From: Planococcus donghaensis MPA1U2
Lineage (GTDB): Bacteria; Bacillota; Bacilli; Bacillales_A; Planococcaceae
Assembly (NCBI RefSeq): GCF_000189395.1
Contig: NZ_AEPB01000001.1
Coordinates: 1 to 64,000, forward strand
Length of the DNA: 64,000 nucleotides
Direction of reading: 5' to 3'
The notes beneath the pieces were generated by a model, which was not told the origin of the DNA, searched no databases, and saw only the letters and a list, made by a program, of their open reading frames with translations. Of the stretch, positions 22,748 through 32,295 are shown piece after piece. Each line of letters opens with the position of its first letter. Position 1 is the stretch's first letter. The position numbers and the translations under genes are program-made.

Positions 22748-23128
22748 ATGTTGTTATTTGTATACGGAACGCTGAAACAAGGCGGGAAGTATCATTGTTA
22801 TTTGGATGAAGCTGAATTAGTGGAAAAACGCGCAACGGCAAAAGGCTCTTTGTATGACACCGGCATGGGTTATCCAGCAATGGTTTTATCGAGTGATTGC
22901 CAAGTTGAAGGAGAAATATACGACATTCCGGAAGTTTTATGGCCGGCTCTAGATTACCTTGAAGACTATTCGGGAAATCCAGAAATGGATTTGTACGATA
23001 AAAAGAAAATTCAAGTAGAAGTAGATGGCAAAGTTGTCGAAACGCTTGCTTATCTTGCAAAAGATGAAAAGTTATTAAAAGACCTAATCCCGACTGGGAA
23101 ATGGGAAGTACGGTATTCGATGGCATAA
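22748..23128 (+). CDS. Gamma-glutamylcyclotransferase family protein
   Basis: A 126-residue GGCT/AIG2-like fold: N-terminal LFVYGTLKQGGKYHCYL, GMGYPAMVLS, VEGEIYDIPE and a catalytic-type glutamate in DYLEDY. Members remove gamma-glutamyl groups as 5-oxoproline; the substrate here is unknown. It has a strong GGAGG site. It converges on the DUF3267 gene across a shared hairpin. Confidence 0.87.
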   Translation: MLLFVYGTLKQGGKYHCYLDEAELVEKRATAKGSLYDTGMGYPAMVLSSDCQVEGEIYDIPEVLWPALDYLEDYSGNPEMDLYDKKKIQVEVDGKVVETLAYLAKDEKLLKDLIPTGKWEVRYSMA

Positions 23129-23156
23129 AAAAGCACCGAGGTTACTCAGTGCTTTC
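23126..23156. terminator. Bidirectional terminator between convergent genes
   Basis: Stem AAGCACCGAG / CTCAGTGCTT with a 4-nt loop. It overlaps the last codons of the DUF3267 gene and is followed by a T-run on the minus strand. Confidence 0.75.
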
Positions 23157-23699
23157 GGGGTTCGGATAGTGATCGTATACATGAAGACGCGGCAGCGAAG
23201 GATCATCAAGAATCCATGCCGCGTTTTTTTCTTTGCGCAATTCGCTATACATGATAAAGTCGCCAAAAGCACCGGCAGTCAGCATGGCTCCTAAAAAAAC
23301 AAGCACTTGACTATCGAGCCAAAATCCTAAAACAGTCGGGATAAAGGCAGTTGTCCAAAAAGGCAAGAGCAGCGCTTTGCGCATTGCTAAATTTCGGATA
23401 GGTTTATTGGTAGTGGCATATGCAATGCCGAGTTTCAGGTTTACACCGTAATTCAATGAGGAAAGAGGCACTTTACCGAACAACACAAAGCCGATTAAGT
23501 GAAAAAGCTCATGTAAAACAATCAGCACCAAATAGCCCGTTATAAACAAAGAAATACCTGTTAAAGAAAAGCCGAACGATAACGGTTCATTAAAAAGATG
23601 GTACAGCACAGCGAAGACAACAAGCAAAGCAGCATTAAACCAAAGTGCTTGAGGAGCTATTTTATCCATCTTTAACTCGATGATTCGAGAGGGTGTCAT
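23142..23699 (-). CDS. DUF3267 family putative membrane zinc protease
   Basis: A 185-residue integral membrane protein with four or so transmembrane helices and an HELFH motif (HExxH) in VLIVLHELFHLIGFVLFG. DUF3267 proteins are predicted zincins; no substrate is known. The start at 23699 (MTPSRIIELK) is chosen because AAAGGATGTG lies upstream; the open frame reaches 23759. Confidence 0.8.
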   Translation of the reverse strand: MTPSRIIELKMDKIAPQALWFNAALLVVFAVLYHLFNEPLSFGFSLTGISLFITGYLVLIVLHELFHLIGFVLFGKVPLSSLNYGVNLKLGIAYATTNKPIRNLAMRKALLLPFWTTAFIPTVLGFWLDSQVLVFLGAMLTAGAFGDFIMYSELRKEKNAAWILDDPSLPRLHVYDHYPNPESTE

Positions 23700-23761
23700 G
23701 GCTTCACATCCTTTAGGATCTATGCTGAAAAGTATAGCTGATTTGAAAGTGAAAAACATGC

Positions 23762-23790
23762 TTGCGGGAGCTTAGTTATTATGATACAAT
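23762..23790 (+). promoter_or_regulatory. rpsF operon promoter
   Basis: TTGCGG (23762-23767), a 17-nt spacer and TACAAT (23785-23790). Confidence 0.7.
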
Positions 23791-23826
23791 ACTGTGATGT
23801 GAGTAATATTTATGAATTGCTTGCTC

Positions 23827-23855
23827 CTTGCCCGCTGGATACAGCAGGGCCCAAG
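23827..23855 (+). promoter_or_regulatory. Leader hairpin before rpsF (candidate S6:S18 autoregulatory leader)
   Basis: A hairpin CTTGCCCGCTG-GATA-CAGCAGGGCCCAAG ends just before the GAGGAGGTG ribosome binding site of rpsF. Firmicute rpsF operons are known to have a leader bound by the S6:S18 complex. The position fits; the match to that motif was not verified. Confidence 0.45.
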
Positions 23856-23877
23856 TCCATGAGGAGGTGACAACACG

Positions 23878-24165
23878 ATGAGAGAATATGAATTAATGTA
23901 TATCATTCAGCCTGCAATTGAAGAGGAAGCGAAAAAAGCTCTAGTTGAGCGTTTTAACGACATCCTTACTACAAACGGTGCTGAAATCATCGAGTCGAAA
24001 GAGTGGGGTAAACGTCGTTTAGCTTATGAAATCAACGATTTACGTGAAGGTTTCTACCAAATCGTAAAAGTAAACGCTGGTTCTGAAGCTATCAACGAAT
24101 ACACACGTCTTGCGAACATTAACGAAGACATTATTCGTCATATCGCTGTACGCAAAGACGCGTAA
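23878..24165 (+). CDS. rpsF: 30S ribosomal protein S6
   Basis: A 95-residue S6 protein: [16 protein letters not shown], then [19 protein letters not shown]. It binds S18 in the small-subunit platform. First gene of rpsF-ssb-rpsR. Confidence 0.98.
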   Translation: MREYELMYIIQPAIEEEAKKALVERFNDILTTNGAEIIESKEWGKRRLAYEINDLREGFYQIVKVNAGSEAINEYTRLANINEDIIRHIAVRKDA

Positions 24166-24215
24166 ACAGGATACAGACACTGAAATTTTTTTGACTTGAA
24201 GGAGGTTGAATTCTG

Positions 24216-24689
24216 ATGATTAACCGAGTTGTTTTAGTCGGAAGACTGACAAAAGATCCAGACCTTCGTTACACACCAAGCGGCGCGGCAGTAGCTCGAT
24301 TTACACTAGCTGTAAACCGGACTTTCTCGAACGCTCAAGGTGAACGCGAAACTGATTTCATTAATTGTACCGTTTGGCGCAAACAAGCTGAAAATACAGC
24401 GAATTTCCTTAAAAAAGGAAGCTTAGCAGGTGTTGAAGGCCGTATCCAAACTGGTAGCTACGAGGGACAAGACGGGAAACGCGTCTATACAACAGAAGTA
24501 GTGGCGGACAGCGTTCAATTCCTTGAACCAAAAAACGCCAATACGGATCGTTCACAAGGCCAGCAGCCTTCTTATCAACAGAACCAATCACCGAGCCCAA
24601 GTCAGCAAAACCATACTCGTGTAGATGAAGATCCATTCTCAAGCGGTAGCGGCCCGATCGAAGTATCGGATGACGATTTACCGTTCTAA
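24216..24689 (+). CDS. ssb: Single-stranded DNA-binding protein
   Basis: Essential SSB of the replication fork, 157 residues. The OB fold begins [22 protein letters not shown] Gln/Ser/Pro-rich flexible linker (about 112-145) leads to the acidic interaction tip ending DDDLPF. It lies between rpsF and rpsR, the usual Bacillales arrangement. Confidence 0.98.
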   Translation: MINRVVLVGRLTKDPDLRYTPSGAAVARFTLAVNRTFSNAQGERETDFINCTVWRKQAENTANFLKKGSLAGVEGRIQTGSYEGQDGKRVYTTEVVADSVQFLEPKNANTDRSQGQQPSYQQNQSPSPSQQNHTRVDEDPFSSGSGPIEVSDDDLPF

Positions 24690-24738
24690 GATGGACGGAA
24701 ACTAACGATTAATCATTAAGTAAAGGAGGTAATTCGAT

Positions 24739-24975
24739 ATGGCACCACGTCGCGGAGGAAAAAAACGGAAAAAGGTTTGTTACTTCACTTCCAACAACAT
24801 CACGCACATTGACTATAAAGATACTGATCTTTTGAAGAAATTCATTTCTGAAAGAGGGAAAATCTTGCCACGTCGTGTTACAGGCACTAGCGCTAAATGG
24901 CAACGTAAGTTGACAATCGCTATTAAACGCTCACGTATCATGGCACTTCTACCGTTTGTTGCGGAAGAAAGATAA
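24739..24975 (+). CDS. rpsR: 30S ribosomal protein S18
   Basis: A 78-residue basic protein: [43 protein letters not shown] and [19 protein letters not shown] are all S18 signatures. AAAGGAGG precedes the ATG. Confidence 0.98.
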   Translation: MAPRRGGKKRKKVCYFTSNNITHIDYKDTDLLKKFISERGKILPRRVTGTSAKWQRKLTIAIKRSRIMALLPFVAEER

Positions 24976-24985
24976 TTACGATTTT

Positions 24986-25012
24986 AAAGACCGGGAAACC
25001 GGTCTTTTTTTT
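24986..25012 (+). terminator. rpsF-ssb-rpsR terminator
   Basis: Stem AAAGACCGG / CCGGTCTTT with a GAAA loop and a T8 tail. Confidence 0.92.
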
Positions 25013-25188
25013 ATGCGTTGAAACATGATGAAAATATAAAAAATGATAGCAAAAATCATAATTTTAATACGACTTCTATTTTACAGCCGTTATCTTCATA
25101 CAGGGGACGGCTCCTTTTGTTCAGGTTCTTGAATCATGGTACAATTACAAGGATGAAATATACCCGAAAGAAGGGGAAATCCAGTCAT

Positions 25189-26148
25189 ATGCAAAATCAA
25201 CAAACGCGACAACTTACCAACGGTGCGATGATGGCAACCGTATTTACCGTGCTCTTGGCAATTTCGGTTTATGTGCCTGTATTAAGTATAGTAAGTACGT
25301 TATTTTTAGCGTTGCCAATTGCATGGTACAGTGCGAAATATCCGTGGAAAGCGTCTGCGCTTTTCGCAGCGGTCTGCTTGATACTAGCCTTTATCATTGG
25401 TGGTCTTTTTTCTTTACCTTTAGCATTGATCCACGTGCCTCTAGGGGTAGCAATCGGTATTTCAATTTATTATAAGAAAAGCAAATTATTTATGTTCATG
25501 AGTGCTAGTTTAGTGTTATTGATGTCATTAATGCTCCAATACGTGGTTTCCATTTGGTTGTTTGGCATTAATGTATTAGAAGAATTTTCTTCAAACTTTG
25601 ATAAATCTTATGAACAAACAGGCGTTATGATGGAAAAGCTAGGGGCTTCTGAAGCTTCCATAGCAGACTATAATGAACTCGTTGGACAATTGCAGTTTTC
25701 ATTTGAAACTTTATTGCCTGTGTTGTTAGTGTTAGTCGTTTTCTCAACTGTGTGGGTGTTATTGCTGATTCTATTGCCGATTTTAAAACGCTTTGGAATT
25801 ATGGCTCCTAAATTTCCACCTTTTCGGAACATGAAATTGCCAAAATCTGTTTTATGGTATTATTTAATCGTGTTGCTTGTGTCGTTGTTATCAGAGTTTG
25901 AACCTGGAACAATGGCATACATGATTTTTATCAATGCCACCGTGCTGCTCCAATTCCTGTTGTTTTTACAAGGTGTTTCTTTTTACCACTACTATATTCA
26001 CCAGGAAGGTTGGCCAAAATGGGTAACAGTGCTCGTCACAATTTTAGCATTTCCCTTGCAGTCATTTACGAGTATTGTCGGAATCGTAGATCTTGGATTT
26101 GATATCCGAGGTTGGGTCAAACGAGCACACGAGTTTAAAGGAAAATAA
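25189..26148 (+). CDS. yybS: YybS family (DUF2232) membrane protein
   Basis: A 319-residue protein with about eight transmembrane helices (ATVFTVLLAISVYVPVLS, AVCLILAFIIGGLFSLPL and others). The family has no settled function. It sits directly upstream of gdpP in Bacillales. The start at 25189 (MQNQQTRQL) is preferred because a TACAAT -10 element near 25138 places the transcript start after the longer frame's first codons. Its stop is 14 nt before gdpP. Confidence 0.85.
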   Translation: MQNQQTRQLTNGAMMATVFTVLLAISVYVPVLSIVSTLFLALPIAWYSAKYPWKASALFAAVCLILAFIIGGLFSLPLALIHVPLGVAIGISIYYKKSKLFMFMSASLVLLMSLMLQYVVSIWLFGINVLEEFSSNFDKSYEQTGVMMEKLGASEASIADYNELVGQLQFSFETLLPVLLVLVVFSTVWVLLLILLPILKRFGIMAPKFPPFRNMKLPKSVLWYYLIVLLVSLLSEFEPGTMAYMIFINATVLLQFLLFLQGVSFYHYYIHQEGWPKWVTVLVTILAFPLQSFTSIVGIVDLGFDIRGWVKRAHEFKGK

Positions 26149-26162
26149 GGAGCTGAAGAATA

Positions 26163-28136
26163 ATGTCGGCTTTTTTCAGAAAAAGAAAACTTCGATATCC
26201 ACTTATCGCACTTCTAGCTCTTGGCATGGCCGCAGCGATTTTAATTTCGCTTTGGTCAGAATGGGCCGCAGGTATTTTTACCTTGCTTTTTGTGCTGGCT
26301 TTTACAGCTACGTGGGTAACCGAAAAAAGAGTTTACGAGGCGACGGAAAAGCATATTGAAACATTATCGTACCGAATGAAGAAAGTCGGAGAAGAAGCGT
26401 TGCTCGAAATGCCGATTGGTATTTTGCTAGTCAATGAACAGTATGACATCGAATGGGCCAATCCTTATATGACTTCGACGCTAGAATACGATACATTAAT
26501 CGGTGAGTCGCTATATACATTGTCTGAAGACTTTCATCCGCTTGTGAAATCAGAAGAAAAAGAACTAACAATTGCGTTAGGCGATCGGAAATACCGCGTG
26601 TATTATAAAGCGGATGACCGGTTGTTTTATCTTTTTGATATTACAGAACAAGTTGAAATTGAGTCCCTCTATTATGCGGATCGTACAGTTATCGGGATTT
26701 TATTCATCGATAATTACGACGAATTAGCACAGGGGATGGATGATCAAACACGAAGCAATCTCAATAGTTTAGTTACGTCATTGGTTAACCAATGGGGGGC
26801 AGATCATGGGATTTTCGTGAAACGAATTTCTTCGGAACGGTTTATGGCTGTATTTAATGAGTCAATTTTAAAAGATCTTGAGACATCAAAATTCGCTATT
26901 TTGGATGATATTCGTGAAGTTACGTCTAAAGATAATTTGGCATTAACTTTGAGTATCGGTGTCGGCGCCGGATCGGCTTCTTTAGTTGAATTGGGCAGTC
27001 TTGCTCAATCGGGCTTAGATTTAGTTCTTGGCCGTGGTGGCGATCAAGTGGCGATCAAGCATCCGAGTGGAAAAGTTAAGTTTTACGGAGGCAAGACCAA
27101 TCCGGTTGAAAAACGAACAAGGGTCAGGGCGCGGGTTATCTCGCATGCGTTGCGTGATTTGATCCAAGAAAGTGATCAAGTGTTTATTATGGGGCATAAA
27201 ATGCCCGATATGGATTCAATCGGTGCTGCAGTTGGCGTAGCCAAAATGGCAGCTATGAACAAAGTCAAAGGGCGCATTATCATTGATTTTGATGCATATG
27301 ATCGCAGTGTCATGCGATTAATGGAAGCTATTGAAGGAGAACCGGAATTGTTTTCTCAGTTTATAACACCTGAAGAGGCGTTAGCTGAGATGACCGAGAA
27401 TTCACTGCTAGTTGTTGTAGATACGCACAAGCCGTCCATGGTTATTGATGAACGCGTATTGCAGCGGATGGAACGAGTTGTGTTGATCGACCATCACCGA
27501 AGAGGTGAAGAATTTATCACCAATACCATGCTCGTTTATATGGAGCCTTATGCGTCATCAACTGCTGAATTGGTTACCGAACTTATTGAGTACCAACCAA
27601 AGCATGAGAAATTGTCTATGTTAGAAGCGACAGCGATGTTGGCTGGAATTATCGTCGATACGAAAAGCTTTACGTTAAGAACAGGTGCACGGACCTTTGA
27701 AGCAGCTTCTTACTTGCGTTCAAATGGAGCGGATACAGTACTCGTTCAACGGATATTAAAAGAAGACTTAGAAACATATATTGAACGTGCTAAAATCGTG
27801 CAGACAGTAGAATTTGTTGGCGAGGGTATTGCGATTGCAAAAGGCGAACCCGAACGTGTCTACAGTCCCGTATTAATCGCACAAACAGCAGATATCTTGT
27901 TGACGATGAAAGACGTCAATGCGTCGTTTGTTGTGGCTGAGCGTTCAGAAGGCGGCATTGGTATTAGTGCCCGTTCACTTGGTGAAGTAAACGTGCAAAT
28001 AATTATGGAAAATCTCGGCGGCGGTGGTCATTTAACAAATGCGGCTACTCAAATGTCAAACTCAACAATAGAAGAAGCCGTTGAACAGTTAAAAGCGGTA
28101 ATTTTGGAAGATACTGAAGGAGGAACAAACGAATGA
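26163..28136 (+). CDS. gdpP: Cyclic-di-AMP phosphodiesterase GdpP
   Basis: Hydrolyses c-di-AMP to pApA, controlling potassium and cell-wall homeostasis. It has 657 residues: two N-terminal transmembrane helices (about 13-55), a PAS domain (about 80-150), a degenerate GGDEF domain (about 170-300), then DHH ([28 protein letters not shown]) and DHHA1 ([12 protein letters not shown]) catalytic parts. It overlaps rplI by 4 nt. Confidence 0.96.
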   Translation: MSAFFRKRKLRYPLIALLALGMAAAILISLWSEWAAGIFTLLFVLAFTATWVTEKRVYEATEKHIETLSYRMKKVGEEALLEMPIGILLVNEQYDIEWANPYMTSTLEYDTLIGESLYTLSEDFHPLVKSEEKELTIALGDRKYRVYYKADDRLFYLFDITEQVEIESLYYADRTVIGILFIDNYDELAQGMDDQTRSNLNSLVTSLVNQWGADHGIFVKRISSERFMAVFNESILKDLETSKFAILDDIREVTSKDNLALTLSIGVGAGSASLVELGSLAQSGLDLVLGRGGDQVAIKHPSGKVKFYGGKTNPVEKRTRVRARVISHALRDLIQESDQVFIMGHKMPDMDSIGAAVGVAKMAAMNKVKGRIIIDFDAYDRSVMRLMEAIEGEPELFSQFITPEEALAEMTENSLLVVVDTHKPSMVIDERVLQRMERVVLIDHHRRGEEFITNTMLVYMEPYASSTAELVTELIEYQPKHEKLSMLEATAMLAGIIVDTKSFTLRTGARTFEAASYLRSNGADTVLVQRILKEDLETYIERAKIVQTVEFVGEGIAIAKGEPERVYSPVLIAQTADILLTMKDVNASFVVAERSEGGIGISARSLGEVNVQIIMENLGGGGHLTNAATQMSNSTIEEAVEQLKAVILEDTEGGTNE

Positions 28137-28582
28137 AAGTAATATTTTTGAAAGACGTAAAAGGTAAAGGCAAAAAAGGTGAAATTAAAAATGTAGCAGA
28201 TGGTTATGCACATAACTTTCTATTAAAAAATAATTTAGCGATTGAAGCAAACCAAGCAACTATCAGTAAATTAGATGGTCAAAAGAAAAAAGAGCAAAAA
28301 GAAGCTGACCAAGAACGTCAAGAAGCAGAACAGTTAAAAGAAACACTTGAAGGTTTGACTATCGAATTGACTGCGAAATCTGGAGCAGACGGACGTCTTT
28401 TTGGTTCAATTACAACAAAACAAGTAGCAACAACACTTGAGAAAAAGCATGGCATCAAATTAGACAAACGCAAAATGGAATTGGACGATGCCATTCGTGC
28501 GCTTGGCTATACGAATATTCCTGTGAAATTGCACCAGGATGTGACCGCTACACTTCGAGTTCATGTTACTGAAGAAGCGTAA
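28133..28582 (+). CDS. rplI: 50S ribosomal protein L9
   Basis: A 149-residue L9: [34 protein letters not shown], a long central helix, and the C-terminal [13 protein letters not shown] domain. Translationally coupled to gdpP by an ATGA overlap. Confidence 0.98.
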   Translation: MKVIFLKDVKGKGKKGEIKNVADGYAHNFLLKNNLAIEANQATISKLDGQKKKEQKEADQERQEAEQLKETLEGLTIELTAKSGADGRLFGSITTKQVATTLEKKHGIKLDKRKMELDDAIRALGYTNIPVKLHQDVTATLRVHVTEEA

Positions 28583-28594
28583 GGTGAGACACCG

Positions 28595-29950
28595 ATGAAC
28601 GAAGCGATAGATCGTGTCCCCCCGCACAACCATGAAGCCGAGCAATCGGTTATTGGCGCCATCTTTTTAGAACCGCCATCTTTAATCACGGTTGCTGAAA
28701 TCGTTATGGCAGAAGATTTTTACCGCATTGCGCATCAAAAGATTTTCCAGACGATGCTGAATTTAGCAGATCACGGAAAAGCGATTGATGTGGTGACCGT
28801 GACAGAAGAACTTTCTGTCAAAAAAGAATTAGAAGACGTTGGCGGTTTATCGTATTTAACGGAAATCGCTAACGCTGTCCCAACGGCGGCAAACGTTGCG
28901 CATTATGCGCATATAGTGGAAGAAAAAGCATTGCTTCGCCGATTGATCCGTGTAGCTACTACAATTGTAGAAGATGGATTTACACGTGAAGATGAAGTAG
29001 AAGCGTTGCTTTCCGAAGCAGAAAAGAAAATGATGGAAGTATCGAGCCGGAAAAAGGCCGGTGACTTTACCCACATCAAAGATGTACTAGTAAAAACTTA
29101 CGATAACATCGAATTGCTGCATACTCGTAAAGGAGACGTCACAGGGATCCCTACTGGCTTCCGTGACCTTGATAAGGTAACAGCAGGGTTTCAGCGAAAC
29201 GACTTAATTATTGTAGCTGCACGGCCTTCTGTTGGTAAGACAGCTTTTGCTTTGAACGTCGCACAAAACGTCGCGACCAAAACAGACGAAAATGTCGCCA
29301 TCTTTAGTTTAGAGATGGGTGCTGAACAGTTGGTTATGCGTATGCTTTGTGCGGAAGGCAATATTGATGCACAAGTACTGCGTACAGGAGCACTTCAAAA
29401 CGAAGATTGGCGTAAGTTAACGATGGCAATGGGCAGCTTATCCAATGCCGGAATCTTTATTGATGATACGCCAGGTATTCGCGTGAATGACATTCGGGCA
29501 AAATGCCGTCGTTTAAAACAAGAATATGGACTCGGCATGATCATGATTGATTATCTTCAATTGATCCAGGGACCCGGTAAATCTGGTGAAAACCGACAAC
29601 AAGAAGTATCGGATATTTCCCGTTCATTAAAAGGATTAGCGCGTGAGCTTGAAGTACCGGTTATCGCGTTGTCGCAGTTATCGCGTGGAGTAGAGCAACG
29701 ACAAGATAAGCGTCCAATGATGTCGGATTTACGTGAATCTGGAAGTATTGAGCAAGATGCCGATATTGTGTCGTTCTTGTATCGTGAAGATTATTACGAC
29801 AAAGAAACAGAAGACCAAAACATGATTGAAATCATTATCGCCAAACAACGTAACGGTCCAACAGGCACTGTTAAATTGGCATTTGTAAAAGAATATAATA
29901 AATTTGTTACCATTGACTGGAGTCAACATGAATCTGGCGGAGATTTTTAA
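28595..29950 (+). CDS. dnaB: Replicative DNA helicase DnaB (DnaC of B. subtilis)
   Basis: Hexameric fork helicase. It has 451 residues. The N-terminal primase-interaction domain begins RVPPHNHEAEQSVIGA. The RecA-like motor has Walker A AARPSVGKTAFALN, Walker B IMIDYLQL and arginine-rich QLSRGVEQR. The symbol follows the general bacterial name; B. subtilis calls this gene dnaC. Last gene of the yybS-gdpP-rplI run. Confidence 0.96.
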   Translation: MNEAIDRVPPHNHEAEQSVIGAIFLEPPSLITVAEIVMAEDFYRIAHQKIFQTMLNLADHGKAIDVVTVTEELSVKKELEDVGGLSYLTEIANAVPTAANVAHYAHIVEEKALLRRLIRVATTIVEDGFTREDEVEALLSEAEKKMMEVSSRKKAGDFTHIKDVLVKTYDNIELLHTRKGDVTGIPTGFRDLDKVTAGFQRNDLIIVAARPSVGKTAFALNVAQNVATKTDENVAIFSLEMGAEQLVMRMLCAEGNIDAQVLRTGALQNEDWRKLTMAMGSLSNAGIFIDDTPGIRVNDIRAKCRRLKQEYGLGMIMIDYLQLIQGPGKSGENRQQEVSDISRSLKGLARELEVPVIALSQLSRGVEQRQDKRPMMSDLRESGSIEQDADIVSFLYREDYYDKETEDQNMIEIIIAKQRNGPTGTVKLAFVKEYNKFVTIDWSQHESGGDF

Positions 29951-29994
29951 ACACGAACATTAAATGTGGCAACACATTTATATGTTCGTGTTTT
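29949..29994 (+). terminator. dnaB terminator
   Basis: A long stem AACACGAACAT...ATGTTCGTGTT with a nested TAAATGTG / CACATTTA arm and a GCAA loop, then TTTTC. Confidence 0.88.
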
Positions 29995-30007
29995 CTTCTG
30001 TTTTGTA

Positions 30008-30036
30008 TTGACGGTTTCGTGTTTAATTGGTACAAT
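30008..30036 (+). promoter_or_regulatory. purA promoter
   Basis: TTGACG (30008-30013), a 17-nt spacer and TACAAT (30031-30036). The leader to purA is about 40 nt, and no PurR box was recognised. Confidence 0.75.
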
Positions 30037-30082
30037 AAACACTGTTTGAGATAGGGCATATGCCTAACGGAGGTGCGGAATT

Positions 30083-31369
30083 ATGACGTCAGTCGTAGTA
30101 GTTGGAACGCAATGGGGAGACGAAGGAAAAGGGAAAATCACTGATTTTCTATCAGAACATGCAGAAGTAATTGCACGTTATCAAGGCGGTAATAACGCTG
30201 GACACACGATTATTTTTGGTGGAGAAACGTATAAATTGCATTTGATTCCTTCAGGGATATTCTATAAAGAGAAAACATCGGTAATTGGAAACGGCATGGT
30301 CGTAGATCCAAAAGCGCTTGTTAAAGAATTAAAAGGCCTTCACGAGCGTGGCATCACAACTGAAAACTTGCGCATTTCAAACCGCGCACATGTGTTATTG
30401 CCATACCACATTAAGCAAGACGAGGTAGAAGAAGCACGTCGCGGAGCAAATAAAATTGGAACAACAGGTAAAGGCATCGGACCTGCTTATATGGACAAAG
30501 CAGCACGTGTCGGAATTCGTATGGCGGATTTATTGGACCACGTTGTGTTCGAAGAAAAACTACGCATGAACTTAATCGAAAAAAACCGTTTATTCGAGAA
30601 GTTTTATGAAACAGAAGGATTCACGGTAGAAGGAATTATGGAAGAGTATTATGCATATGGGCAAGAAATTGCTAAATATGTAACGGACACATCAAAAGTA
30701 TTAAACGATGCTATTGATAATGGCCGTCGCGTATTGTTTGAAGGCGCTCAAGGCGTTATGCTCGATATCGACCAAGGAACATATCCATTTGTAACATCTT
30801 CAAACCCAGTAGCGGGTGGAGTTACAATCGGAGCAGGCGTTGGCCCAACAACAATTCAACACGTAATCGGCGTATGTAAAGCGTACACGTCACGTGTTGG
30901 AGACGGACCATTCCCAACAGAATTGTTCGATGAAGTAGGTCAACAAATCCGTGAAGTTGGTAAAGAGTATGGTACGACTACTGGACGTCCGCGCCGAATT
31001 GGCTGGTTTGACAGCGTAGTTGTTCGTCATGCAAGACGTGTAAGTGGCTTAACAGATTTAACAGTTAACTCGATCGACGTATTGTCAGGTCTTGAAACAG
31101 TTAAGATTTGTACAGCTTACCGTTACCAAGGGGAATTGATCACAGAATATCCAGCAAACTTACGTATGCTTGATGAGTGCGAACCAGTGTACGAAGAGCT
31201 TCCAGGCTGGTCTGAAGATGTAACAAGCTGCAAATCATTAGATGAATTGCCAGAAAATGCACGTCATTACTTAGAGCGTATTTCTCAGTTGACGGGTGTT
31301 CAAATTTCAATTTTCTCTGTCGGTCCTGACCGTAACCAAACAAACATCGTTACAAGTGTTTGGAGATAA
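30083..31369 (+). CDS. purA: Adenylosuccinate synthetase
   Basis: Joins IMP and aspartate with GTP, the first committed step to AMP. It has 428 residues: the GTP loop is [16 protein letters not shown], then [24 protein letters not shown] and the C-terminal [10 protein letters not shown]. Single-gene unit with its own promoter and terminator. Confidence 0.98.
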   Translation: MTSVVVVGTQWGDEGKGKITDFLSEHAEVIARYQGGNNAGHTIIFGGETYKLHLIPSGIFYKEKTSVIGNGMVVDPKALVKELKGLHERGITTENLRISNRAHVLLPYHIKQDEVEEARRGANKIGTTGKGIGPAYMDKAARVGIRMADLLDHVVFEEKLRMNLIEKNRLFEKFYETEGFTVEGIMEEYYAYGQEIAKYVTDTSKVLNDAIDNGRRVLFEGAQGVMLDIDQGTYPFVTSSNPVAGGVTIGAGVGPTTIQHVIGVCKAYTSRVGDGPFPTELFDEVGQQIREVGKEYGTTTGRPRRIGWFDSVVVRHARRVSGLTDLTVNSIDVLSGLETVKICTAYRYQGELITEYPANLRMLDECEPVYEELPGWSEDVTSCKSLDELPENARHYLERISQLTGVQISIFSVGPDRNQTNIVTSVWR

Positions 31370-31394
31370 TTTAAGCTTATGATATGAGATTAAG

Positions 31395-31420
31395 CAGTCG
31401 CCTTTAGGCGGCTGTTTTTT
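31395..31420 (+). terminator. purA terminator
   Basis: Stem CAGTCGCC / GGCGGCTG with a TTTA loop and a T6 tail. Confidence 0.88.
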
Positions 31421-31583
31421 GCCGTTTTGTGGATTGCGCTTACGTTTTGAGCGGTTGTGGCAGAGCGGGGGTAGCTACTGATAGATGCGAAATGCCCTAA
31501 ACAATGATAAAGTATAGGGTAGTAAAGAACGAGCAATGACAAGAAAAAAGGGTATAGATGGGAAGAAAAAGGGGAGAAAAATG

Positions 31584-32291
31584 ATGAGTAAAACAATTTT
31601 AGTTGTAGACGACGAGAAACCGATTGCAGATATTTTACAATTTAACTTAAAAAAAGAAGGGTTTAATGTAGTTTGTGCGTATGACGGGGACGAAGCGATT
31701 AAGATTGCAAGTGAAATCCAACCCGATTTGATGTTATTGGACATTATGTTGCCAAATCGCGACGGGATGGAAGTTTGTCGTGAAATTCGCAAGAAGTACG
31801 ATTTTCCAATCATTATGTTAACAGCAAAAGACTCTGAAATTGATAAAGTACTAGGTCTAGAATTAGGTGCGGATGACTATGTGACCAAGCCTTTTTCTAC
31901 ACGTGAATTGATTGCACGCGTAAAAGCGAACTTACGTCGACAAAACATCGCGCCTGCTGAAGAAGAGGGACAACACTCTAATGATATTCAAGTAGGTGTG
32001 TTAACGATCCAGCCAGATGCGTATCTTGTGTTAAAACGTGAAGAAACAATCGAATTGACTCACCGTGAATTTGAATTGCTTCATTACCTTGGCAAGCATA
32101 TCGGACAAGTCATGACGCGCGAGCATTTATTGCAGACGGTATGGGGCTATGATTATTTTGGCGATGTCCGTACTGTGGACGTTACCGTTAGACGTCTGCG
32201 TGAAAAAATTGAAGACAATCCGAGTCATCCGGCATGGATCGTGACACGTCGTGGCGTAGGGTATTATTTACGAAATCCTGAACAGGAGTAG
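31584..32291 (+). CDS. walR: Essential response regulator WalR (YycF)
   Basis: OmpR-type regulator of cell-wall hydrolase genes. It has 235 residues from [16 protein letters not shown]. The phospho-acceptor Asp is in [13 protein letters not shown], with a conserved Thr/Lys in the receiver. The C-terminal winged helix ends [34 protein letters not shown] lies 7 nt before this ATG; the adjacent ATG at 31581 is also possible. First gene of walRKHIJ. Confidence 0.96.
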   Translation: MSKTILVVDDEKPIADILQFNLKKEGFNVVCAYDGDEAIKIASEIQPDLMLLDIMLPNRDGMEVCREIRKKYDFPIIMLTAKDSEIDKVLGLELGADDYVTKPFSTRELIARVKANLRRQNIAPAEEEGQHSNDIQVGVLTIQPDAYLVLKREETIELTHREFELLHYLGKHIGQVMTREHLLQTVWGYDYFGDVRTVDVTVRRLREKIEDNPSHPAWIVTRRGVGYYLRNPEQE

Positions 32292-32295
32292 TTAG

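Noticed and set aside
25018-25188. Upstream extension of yybS
   Set aside because: Frame begins inside the rpsR terminator region and spans a promoter-like TACAAT; residues are not membrane-protein-like.
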